DNA from: Leptolyngbya ohadii IS1
GTDB taxonomy: Bacteria > Cyanobacteriota > Cyanobacteriia > Elainellales > Elainellaceae
Assembly: GCF_002215035.1 (NCBI RefSeq)
Contig: NZ_NKFP01000001.1
Span: 1,237,501-1,301,500 of the forward strand
Direction of reading: 5' to 3'
DNA length: 64,000 nucleotides
In this document: positions 53,877 through 61,229 of the stretch, in pieces
How the letters are laid out: each line of letters opens with the position of its first letter
Numbering within the stretch: position 1 is the stretch's first letter
Notes under the pieces: generated by a model
What the model saw: the letters and a program-made list of their open reading frames with translations, nothing else
What the model was told of the DNA's origin: nothing
Databases searched by the model: none
Position numbers and translations under genes: made by a program

Positions 53877-56072
53877 ATGACTCTACTTCGTTTTCTGTTG
53901 CTTGAAGATAGCGCGATCGATGCCGATCTCATCCAGGCAGTGTTGCTGGAGGGCGAGCCGGACTATGAACTGGTACAGGTGCAAACCCGGCAGGATTTTA
54001 TTGCGGCGATCGCCCAGCATCATTTCGATCTCATCCTGGCAGACTATTCGTTGCCGTCCTTTGATGGATTTTCGGCGCTGCAAATTGCCCGTGAGCATTG
54101 TCCCGATGTGCCGTTTCTCTTTGTTTCGGGGACATTGGGCGAAGAAGTCGCCGTGGAAATGCTCAAAAGCGGCGCAACCGACTATGTGCTGAAACAGCGG
54201 CTAGAACGGCTGGTACCCTCGGTTCAGCGTGCCCTCAAGGAAGCAGAAGAACGAAAAGCTCGCAAACACGCCGAAGCGCGGCTAGTGAACTATGCGGATC
54301 GCCTGCAAATGCTGGCAGAAACCTCTCGCATCTTTGCAGAAGCCATTCTGGATTTTCAAACTCTGCTGGATACGGTCTGCCGCACGATCGGGGACTTGAT
54401 TGGGGAAATCTGTATTCTGAAATTAGTCTCCGATGACGGACAGTGGCTCCAGATTCGCGCGATTCATCATCCCACGCTGGAAGCGATCGCTCTGTTGCAG
54501 CACTTGGGCAATGCGGTTCCCCAGCGCGTTAGTGAGGGGTTATCTGCTCAGGTTTTACAAACCCAGCAATCCCTGCGCTTTCCGGCGACAACTGCGGCAG
54601 AGCTACGCGCTTCTGTCATAGGAGATTCTCCCTATCTAGAGCAATTTGCCGTAAGCAGCCTGATGATTGCTCCGCTCCAGGTGCGTGGGCGCAGTATTGG
54701 CAGTCTGATTTTGCTTCGAGAGACCTCCGATCAGCCCTATACCCAAGACGATCAAATCTTCCTGCAAGACCTAGCCGATCGGGCAGCCCTGGCGATCGAT
54801 AATGCCCACCTTTACCAGAAATCCCAGGAAGCCAACCGCATCAAAGATGAATTTCTGGCGATGTTGTCTCACGAACTGCGATCGCCCCTGAACGCGATTA
54901 TTGGCTGGCTTAGCCTTCTCCGCAGCCGCCAGTTTGATGCCGCCACGACGACTCGCGCCCTAGAAACGGTGGAACGCAACGCCAGGGCACAAGCCAGACT
55001 GGTTGAAGATTTGCTGGATGTGTCTAGAGTACTGCAAGGCAAACTCCGTCTCACCCTCCGTCCGCTGGATCTGCTGCCCGTGGTTGAAGCCGCGATCGAT
55101 ACCGTGCGCCCCACGGCGGAAGCAAAAAATATCCAGCTCCACGTCACTATAAACGCTCAGCCTGAGCAGATTTCGGGGGACTCAGAACGATTGCAGCAGG
55201 TCGTCTGGAATCTGCTCACCAATGCCGTAAAATTTACTCCGGCGGGCGGGCGGGTCGAGGTGCGACTAGAGCAGGTTGATGGTGCAGTCGATGAGTCGTG
55301 CACCCTTGCATCTGCCTATTCCCGTCACGTTCAAATTACCATCACGGATACCGGACAGGGCATCAAATCCGAATTTCTGCCCTATGTGTTCGATCGCTTC
55401 CGGCAGGCAGACAGTTCGATTACCCGGATGCATGGGGGGTTGGGGTTGGGCTTGGCGATCGTGCGGCATCTGGTGGATTTACACGGTGGCACTGTGACCG
55501 CCGATAGCGCAGGCGAAGGAAAGGGAGCGACCTTCATGGTAAAACTACCGCTGCTTGCTTCAAAGCGAGACTTGCAGCAGAGCAAACCCAATTCTCCTGA
55601 AATCGATCAGGCTGCCCCGTTTGGCTGTCCTGCTCAGTTGAATGGACTACGGGTTTTGATCGTGGATGATGATCAAGATGCTCGTATTCTGCTGCTCTCC
55701 ATCCTGCAAGAGTGTGGAGCCGAAGTAATTGCCGCTGCATCGGCGAGCGAAGGACTGGCAGCCTTAACCAGCGCAGTCAAGCCCGTCCACTTACTGATTA
55801 GCGATATTGGAATGCCGGGGGAAGATGGCTATACGCTCTTAAAGCAAGTGCGGACGCTGAAGCCTGAGCAGGGTGGAACCATTCCAGCGATCGCAGTCAC
55901 TGCTTACGCCAGAGAGGAAGACCGCCAAGCCGCTTTTTCAGTCGGGTTTCAAGATCACCTTGCTAAACCGATTAACCCAACCCAGCTAATTCAGCTCGTT
56001 GCCAACCTGATCAGGCAAACACAGGATTCAACCAAACTGAATGGAACGGCGACTCACGCTATGGGTCTTTAA
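53877..56072 (+). CDS. REC-GAF-HisKA-HATPase-REC hybrid kinase
   Basis: 731 aa from the ATG at 53877; a longer frame opening at 53811 overlaps the previous gene and is not preferred. In order: receiver with Asp in LADYSLPSFDGF (about 1-125), coiled-coil linker, GAF (about 155-300), HisKA with His332 (LSHELRSPLNA), HATPase (NLLTNAVKF, GGLGLGLAIVRHL) and a second receiver with Asp643 (ISDIGMPGEDGY). It starts 7 bp after the Rcp-like gene. A kinase bounded by receivers at both ends, following a kinase-regulator pair, suggests a branched phosphorelay. The kinase and C-terminal receiver resemble those at 24708-29618 and 29779-33957. Confidence 0.92.
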   Translation: MTLLRFLLLEDSAIDADLIQAVLLEGEPDYELVQVQTRQDFIAAIAQHHFDLILADYSLPSFDGFSALQIAREHCPDVPFLFVSGTLGEEVAVEMLKSGATDYVLKQRLERLVPSVQRALKEAEERKARKHAEARLVNYADRLQMLAETSRIFAEAILDFQTLLDTVCRTIGDLIGEICILKLVSDDGQWLQIRAIHHPTLEAIALLQHLGNAVPQRVSEGLSAQVLQTQQSLRFPATTAAELRASVIGDSPYLEQFAVSSLMIAPLQVRGRSIGSLILLRETSDQPYTQDDQIFLQDLADRAALAIDNAHLYQKSQEANRIKDEFLAMLSHELRSPLNAIIGWLSLLRSRQFDAATTTRALETVERNARAQARLVEDLLDVSRVLQGKLRLTLRPLDLLPVVEAAIDTVRPTAEAKNIQLHVTINAQPEQISGDSERLQQVVWNLLTNAVKFTPAGGRVEVRLEQVDGAVDESCTLASAYSRHVQITITDTGQGIKSEFLPYVFDRFRQADSSITRMHGGLGLGLAIVRHLVDLHGGTVTADSAGEGKGATFMVKLPLLASKRDLQQSKPNSPEIDQAAPFGCPAQLNGLRVLIVDDDQDARILLLSILQECGAEVIAAASASEGLAALTSAVKPVHLLISDIGMPGEDGYTLLKQVRTLKPEQGGTIPAIAVTAYAREEDRQAAFSVGFQDHLAKPINPTQLIQLVANLIRQTQDSTKLNGTATHAMGL

Positions 56073-56394
56073 GATCCCGTACTTGATCCTGACTAAGATT
56101 TGGGGGAATAACGTTACCCGACAAAAGACTGAATCAAGGTTCTATTAACTCGAATTCGTCGCGGCTGGGGTTGCTGGAGTATGCTTTAGTCCTGGTTTGC
56201 CTGGTGCTGTGTTCTTTTCTATTCGCAGCTTACCCTGAGCGTTTTTTGCCCCCTGCTCCGACTTTTAAAACATCCTCTCAGTTTTTGCGACCAACTGAAA
56301 AGAGTGCAAAAAGCGAGTTTCTGCACCCTAGCCTCCATGTCATGCTTTCTATCCAGGCATCGTGCCTATCCGAAGATCGGTAAGAAGTTAGTAC
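56073..56394. other. Intergenic region between convergent genes
   Basis: 322 bp between the hybrid kinase and the RTX gene stops. A 70-codon plus-strand frame from a TTG (56171) begins with a membrane-like segment but has no ribosome-binding site and is not accepted. Otherwise nothing is recognised. Confidence 0.5.
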
Positions 56395-57270
56395 TTAGAC
56401 GAACTTGAAGTCTACATTGAGGTTGACATTCGTTGTATCCTGCACAATACCGATTCTCTCCTTGGTGCCATTCCACATATAGTAAATTTCGGTATCTGTA
56501 GCCCCGGAGCCGATGCCAGCGACGCTCTTGTATTCCAGCACGTACTCGCTCTTCGTACCTTTTACCTGAATCCAGTCCTCAACCTGATTCCAGTCCTGAA
56601 TAACGGCATATCCGTCGCCCGGTTCAACATAGGAGACGCCCCAACTACCGCCCAGAATGAAGTGATCGCCGCCTGCTCCTCCTGTGAGGGTATCAAACTG
56701 AGAAACCGTATTAACGGTAGTACCGTAGCCGTTCAGGTAATCTACCTCGTTGCCGCCTACCAGCGTATCGTTGCCAAATCCACCAATTAAATTATCGCTA
56801 CCGTAATCTCCGTAGAGCTGATCGTTTCCATCTCCGCCGTTCAGGTAATCGTTGCCCGTCCAGCCGTACAGCGTATCATCTCCTGTCCCGCCATCCAAAA
56901 CATCAAATCCATCTCCGCCGCTCAGGTAGTCGTTGCCTGCATCTCCTCGCAGATAATCATTACCCAATCCGCCGATTAAGACATCATTACCCGTACCTGC
57001 ATAAATCTGATCATTACCATTGCCACCATCCAGGTAGTCATCGCCAATTTCATCGTGGTAGCTTTCAAATCCGATAATATCGTCACCTTCTCCACCGTTC
57101 ACATAGTCATTCCCCCAGCTGCCAATCAAAGCATCATTTCCTTGACCTCCATAGAGAGAATCGTTGCCGTAGTCACCGTAAACCCAATCATCACCTGATA
57201 AAGCATTAATCGTATCGTCTGCCGAAGTTCCGAAGATGGTGTCGTTTAAGTAGGTGGGATAGCTTGCCAT
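56395..57270 (-). CDS. RTX-type calcium-binding repeat protein
   Basis: 291 aa from the ATG at 57270, which follows AAAGGAGAAACAATT; the frame can extend to 57324 but this site decides the start. Residues about 10-190 are some sixteen RTX nonapeptides of the form GGxGNDxLx (for example GGLGNDYLRGDAGNDYLSGG), which fold into a calcium-filled beta-roll. A C-terminal domain of about 100 residues (GAGGDHFILG, then EIYYMWNGTKERIGIVQDTT) resembles those of other cyanobacterial RTX proteins and probably carries the type I secretion signal. No catalytic domain is present, so it is likely a secreted structural or surface-layer-like protein. No type I secretion genes are adjacent. Confidence 0.9.
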   Translation of the reverse strand: MASYPTYLNDTIFGTSADDTINALSGDDWVYGDYGNDSLYGGQGNDALIGSWGNDYVNGGEGDDIIGFESYHDEIGDDYLDGGNGNDQIYAGTGNDVLIGGLGNDYLRGDAGNDYLSGGDGFDVLDGGTGDDTLYGWTGNDYLNGGDGNDQLYGDYGSDNLIGGFGNDTLVGGNEVDYLNGYGTTVNTVSQFDTLTGGAGGDHFILGGSWGVSYVEPGDGYAVIQDWNQVEDWIQVKGTKSEYVLEYKSVAGIGSGATDTEIYYMWNGTKERIGIVQDTTNVNLNVDFKFV

Positions 57271-57551
57271 AATTGTTTCTCCTTTGCTTTTAGGTTTCAG
57301 GGATTTGCCGAACGTCAGAGGCATTTCATCAGCGCCTTGTGTTCGTCCTGTTGACCTATCGGCGGGAGCAGGAGGCGTTATGCAACACTTTACATAAGTT
57401 CATACTTTTCTTTTCGTGCAAGGAGTTGGGTCGATCGCCAGAGTCACTTTTTACCGATTTGCATATTTTTTCTGGCTGGCTCTGACCAGTTTGTAGCAGC
57501 TCAACCGCTGCTCTGGAAGTATGCTTTAATCTGCCGTTCCAGGAGAAAATA

Positions 57552-57653
57552 ATGGCTTTTGATCCAGCCAGACCGAAAAACCAATCCACCGATCGCGTTC
57601 TAGCGCAGTCAAAATCTCAACGAATACAGCAGCTCATCTATCCAAAGTTTTAA
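57552..57653 (+). CDS. Possible 33-aa small protein gene
   Basis: Not recognised. ATG at 57552 is preceded by CCAGGAGAAAATA, a good Shine-Dalgarno site at normal spacing, and the frame runs 33 codons to TAA. The peptide MAFDPARPKNQSTDRVLAQS, then KSQRIQQLIYPKF, is basic, polar and without a membrane span. A TATGCT about 30 bp upstream could be a -10 element. It may be a true small protein or a chance frame. Confidence 0.35.
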   Translation: MAFDPARPKNQSTDRVLAQSKSQRIQQLIYPKF

Positions 57654-57782
57654 GGGGGTTATAAAAGGGATTTCCCGAAATTAGAGAGAATAGAAAAATC
57701 GGCGGACAGTCCCGATCGGGGCGTATGTCAAACTAGCTTTGGCTAATGAGTTAGCAGACGACCAGCGTATTTTCCATCTGTC

Positions 57783-57818
57783 CTGCTCGACCGTACTGCT
57801 CGACCGTACTGCTCGGCT
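57783..57818. repeat. Tandem 13-bp array
   Basis: Two exact units of CTGCTCGACCGTA and a diverged third, shortly before the DUF928 gene. Confidence 0.85.
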
Positions 57819-57850
57819 ATATTACCCAACTCAAGACCTGTCTTGAATTT

Positions 57851-58690
57851 ATGGAAAGAAAACCTATGAAAAGAAGCGTTAAACCTGCTGTTGTACTATT
57901 CCTCACTGCATTTTCCCTGGCGGTATTTCCCCTGGCTGCCACCGGATTATCCCAGAATAGCCCCCCGCCGAATGCCCCCCGGACGAATGCCCCCCGGACG
58001 AATGCCCCACAATTGTCGAGTTCTCGGCAGAGTGCTATTCGCTTTGTGCCTGGTGCCAATCGAAGTGCACCCCGAACAGGTCGATCGCGTGGGGGGGCAA
58101 GTCGGGGTAATTGTCCAGAAACATCGCAGACGCTAATGGCATTGGTTCCCGCTGGAAATGCCAATCAGCAGGCGGTGCCGCCAGACCTGACCGTGTCCGA
58201 TCGCCCAACCTTCTGGTTTTATGTGCCCTACTCCCTTTCCGCAGAGCGCCCGGCAGAATTTGCGCTGCTTGATGAGATGGGCGAATATGTCTACCAAACC
58301 CGAATTACTAGTGAAACAGCTTCCGGTGGAATTCTTCGTATTCAGATTCCGGAAGACATCCCTGCACTGGAGGCAGGCAAAACTTATAGCTGGACGTTTC
58401 AAGTGCTTTGTGAGGGCAGCAATCCGATCGACCTTTGGGGCAGCCTGGAGCGCATTGCGCTGAACTCTAACCAACAGACCCGGCTTCAGCAGCTATCAAC
58501 CCCGGCGGATCGGGCGGCTTTCTATGCCGAAAACGGCATCTGGTACGATGCACTCGGAATTGTGGCAGACCTGTATCATGCCGATCGCACCGATCCAGTC
58601 AGGGCAGCAAATTGGGAAAGCCTGCTTCGATCGGTAGGCTTAGCATCTGTGGCTGCTGAACGGCTGCTGAACTCATATCCTCGTCTGTAG
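57851..58690 (+). CDS. DUF928 family protein
   Basis: 279 aa from 57851 (or 274 aa from the ATG at 57866). A signal peptide (AVVLFLTAFSLAVFPLAATG) targets it to the periplasm or beyond. A low-complexity segment follows, with the repeat NAPRTNAPRTNAPQ encoded by a 15-bp array (57969-58010). The DUF928 core runs from about 110: LTVSDRPTFWFYVPYS, EFALLDEMGEYVYQTRI, IQIPEDIPALEAGKTYSWTF, then WYDALGIVADLYHADR. Function is unknown. In cyanobacteria this family regularly sits beside CHASE2/CHAT and haemagglutinin-like genes, exactly as here, so it probably takes part in a two-partner-secretion or surface system. Confidence 0.88.
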   Translation: MERKPMKRSVKPAVVLFLTAFSLAVFPLAATGLSQNSPPPNAPRTNAPRTNAPQLSSSRQSAIRFVPGANRSAPRTGRSRGGASRGNCPETSQTLMALVPAGNANQQAVPPDLTVSDRPTFWFYVPYSLSAERPAEFALLDEMGEYVYQTRITSETASGGILRIQIPEDIPALEAGKTYSWTFQVLCEGSNPIDLWGSLERIALNSNQQTRLQQLSTPADRAAFYAENGIWYDALGIVADLYHADRTDPVRAANWESLLRSVGLASVAAERLLNSYPRL

Positions 58691-58802
58691 GCTAGCGAGA
58701 TCGATCGCTTTGTTCTAACCCGATTTTTTTCCTAATTTTTCCCTCATCTGATTCTATAGATTGTCGAGTCTCTAAACAGCTCCGATCGCCAGGAGGAAAC
58801 CT

Positions 58803-61229
58803 GTGAGTAGGCTGGTTGTTCTAAAAATTAGCGCAGGCAATTTTGAGCAGGGATTTCCAGTAACGCTGCAAATTGGCGAAGAAAGTACGGATGCGATCGG
58901 GCAACTTATTTACCTGCCGTTTGCCGAGAGGAATGGGAAATTTCCTGCCAATCCTGACTTGCAGATGCTTTATCAGCAGTGGCAGGCAAGCTATCGACAG
59001 ATTGGCACCGTTCTACGCCTGAATGCGCCCAAACAGCAAAAGACCAATATTTCTGTGACGCAGGACTGTCAGCAGGCGGCAGAAGCGTTTTTGGCTGCGT
59101 TCAATCAATGGCTGCGATCGGAGGAAATGCGATCGATTCGGGAGAAATGGCTGGAGCAGTTGCAGCTTCAGGATCAAATCCGGATCATTCTGCAAACCGA
59201 AGATGATGTGCTTCAGCATTTTCCCTGGCACCAGTGGGAGCTGATTGAGCGATATCCCCACGCCGAGCTTGCCCTCAGTGCCCCCAGCTTCGAGCGGATT
59301 GCACGCCCATTGGCGTTAGACCAACCCACGCCGGGCAAAGTAAAAGTTCTGGCAATTTTGGGAAACAGTGAAGGGATCAATGTCCAGGCGGATCGCGCCC
59401 TGCTCGAACAGCTTCCCGATACGGAAATTTGCTTTCTGGTAGAACCCGATCGACAAACGCTAAACGAATGGCTGTGGCATCACGGCTGGGATATTTTGTT
59501 CTTTGCAGGACATAGCAGCAGCGATACCGCACAGGGAGCCGGAGAAATACAGCTGAACTCAACCGATCGTCTGACTGTTCCCCAGCTCAAATATGCGCTA
59601 AAAAATTCCGTACAGCAGGGATTGCAGCTAGCCATTTTTAACTCCTGCGATGGTTTGGGGCTGGCTCGCGATCTGGCAGAACTGCACATTCCGCAGGTTG
59701 TAGTAATGCGTGAACCCATTCCCGATCCGGTCGCGCAGAATTTTTTGCGGCATTTCCTGACGGATTTCGCCCAGGGCAATTCCTTCTACCTGGCAGTGCG
59801 ATCGGCAAGGGAAACGCTACAAGGACTGGAAGATCAGTTCCCCTGTGCTACCTGGCTGCCCATGATTTGTCAGAACCCTACGGCATGTCCTCCCACCTGG
59901 CAGCATTTAACCGGACGATCTGCGGCGACACCTCTGCTGGAGTCCGAACCTGCATCACCTGCTGTCCAGCCAAATTTTAGCCCTAGAGAATTTTGGCAGC
60001 GATCGCTTCAGCCCAGGGTGGGGGCAATGGTGCGGGCAGGTCTTGTGAGCCTCTGCGTTGCGGCAGGTGTAATGGGTCTGCGATCGATCGGGCAACTGCA
60101 ATCGGCGGAGCTGTTTGCCTTCGATCAGTTCCTGCGGCTGCGTCCGGTTGAACCCTTAGACAGTCGGCTGCTGATTGTGACGATCGATGATGCCGAGCGA
60201 CAGCAGTATGGCGCAGACCTACCGGAACTGGGCAGAATTTCTCTCTCCGATCGCTATCTGGGCGAACTCCTGCAAAACCTGACAGCGGCTCAGCCGCGAC
60301 TCATTGGGGTAGATCTCTATCGGGATTATCCGGTGAACGGTCGCGAGAATGATTTAGTGAATCAGTTCCGACAAAATAATCAAATTATTGGCGTTTGCAA
60401 AGCGCGATTTGCCGAAGGAGACAGTATTGCCCCGCCGCCCGATATGCCGATCGATCGCGTCGGGTTCAGCGATTTTGTGCATGATGCGGATGGAGTGCTG
60501 CGCCGTCACCTGCTTTCGATGACGCCAGAGTTAATCGATCCGGGAATTCCCTGCACCCCACCCTATGCCTTTAGTCTACAGCTTGCCTCGCGCTATCTTG
60601 AGGCTGAACAGGTCGGATCGAATCTCAGTTTGAATGCGCCGTTACAGTCTGGCAATCCTGCAATTCGGCTGCTCCAGCCTGCCAGCGGCGGTTACTGGAA
60701 TGCAGATACTCTGGGAGCGCAGATTTTGCTGAACTATCGGATGGGAGAACTGGCTCCTAAAGTGTCGCTGACGCAGGTGCTATCGGGGCAGGTAAACCCG
60801 GAAGCGATCAAAGATCGCATTGTTCTAATTGGGGTAACGGCAAGCGAAACGGACGATTTCTGGCAAACGCCGATCGATCCCCAGATGCCGGGAGTGTTGG
60901 TTCAGGCACACATGGTCAGTCAGCTTCTCAGCGCTGTACAGGAGGGTCGTTCCTTGCTTTGGGTCTGGTCGGAGGAAATAGAGTGGCTTTGGATTGCAGC
61001 CTGGGCGATCGGGGGCGGCATCATTGCCATTTCGATCAAGTCTCCCCTGCGTTTGGCGGGCGCGATCGTCGGGGTGGGTGGAATTCTGGTCATCCTGTGT
61101 TGGGGGACAATGCTTCAGGCAGGTTGGATTCCCCTGATTCCTGCCGGGATGGCGTTTGTCGTGAGCAGCGGCACGGTTGCAGTTTGGCAACGGTCAACCA
61201 GGGCATTGATGCGAGAGCATTTGCGGTGA
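58803..61229 (+). CDS. CHAT protease with CHASE2 sensor domain
   Basis: 808 aa, GTG start at 58803 with CAGGAGG 7 nt upstream. Residues about 150-375 are a CHAT protease domain with His237 (FFAGHSS) and Cys282 (FNSCDG). A span near 404-425 (AGLVSLCVAAGVMGL) leads into a periplasmic CHASE2 sensor domain (about 430-700, FDQFLRLRPVEPLDSRLLIV and onward), closed by two or three C-terminal spans (about 722-800). It is thus a transmembrane receptor whose external sensor may control a cytoplasmic caspase-like protease. It follows DUF928 by 112 bp and its 3' end overlaps the convergent haemagglutinin gene by 36 bp. Confidence 0.9.
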   Translation: MSRLVVLKISAGNFEQGFPVTLQIGEESTDAIGQLIYLPFAERNGKFPANPDLQMLYQQWQASYRQIGTVLRLNAPKQQKTNISVTQDCQQAAEAFLAAFNQWLRSEEMRSIREKWLEQLQLQDQIRIILQTEDDVLQHFPWHQWELIERYPHAELALSAPSFERIARPLALDQPTPGKVKVLAILGNSEGINVQADRALLEQLPDTEICFLVEPDRQTLNEWLWHHGWDILFFAGHSSSDTAQGAGEIQLNSTDRLTVPQLKYALKNSVQQGLQLAIFNSCDGLGLARDLAELHIPQVVVMREPIPDPVAQNFLRHFLTDFAQGNSFYLAVRSARETLQGLEDQFPCATWLPMICQNPTACPPTWQHLTGRSAATPLLESEPASPAVQPNFSPREFWQRSLQPRVGAMVRAGLVSLCVAAGVMGLRSIGQLQSAELFAFDQFLRLRPVEPLDSRLLIVTIDDAERQQYGADLPELGRISLSDRYLGELLQNLTAAQPRLIGVDLYRDYPVNGRENDLVNQFRQNNQIIGVCKARFAEGDSIAPPPDMPIDRVGFSDFVHDADGVLRRHLLSMTPELIDPGIPCTPPYAFSLQLASRYLEAEQVGSNLSLNAPLQSGNPAIRLLQPASGGYWNADTLGAQILLNYRMGELAPKVSLTQVLSGQVNPEAIKDRIVLIGVTASETDDFWQTPIDPQMPGVLVQAHMVSQLLSAVQEGRSLLWVWSEEIEWLWIAAWAIGGGIIAISIKSPLRLAGAIVGVGGILVILCWGTMLQAGWIPLIPAGMAFVVSSGTVAVWQRSTRALMREHLR

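Larger units (their letters stand above)
57271..57850. other. Intergenic region between the RTX and DUF928 genes
   Basis: 580 bp between divergently transcribed genes. It holds the RTX promoter side, the possible small gene at 57552-57653 and the 13-bp array at 57783-57818. A 77-codon minus-strand frame lacks coding character. Confidence 0.5.

Noticed and set aside
56171-56383. Plus-strand 70-codon frame with a membrane-like start
   Set aside because: It begins with TTG, has no Shine-Dalgarno site, and its second half is low in coding character.
57356-57589. Minus-strand 77-codon frame upstream of the RTX gene
   Set aside because: No ribosome-binding site or recognisable motif, and it is antisense to the more plausible small frame at 57552.
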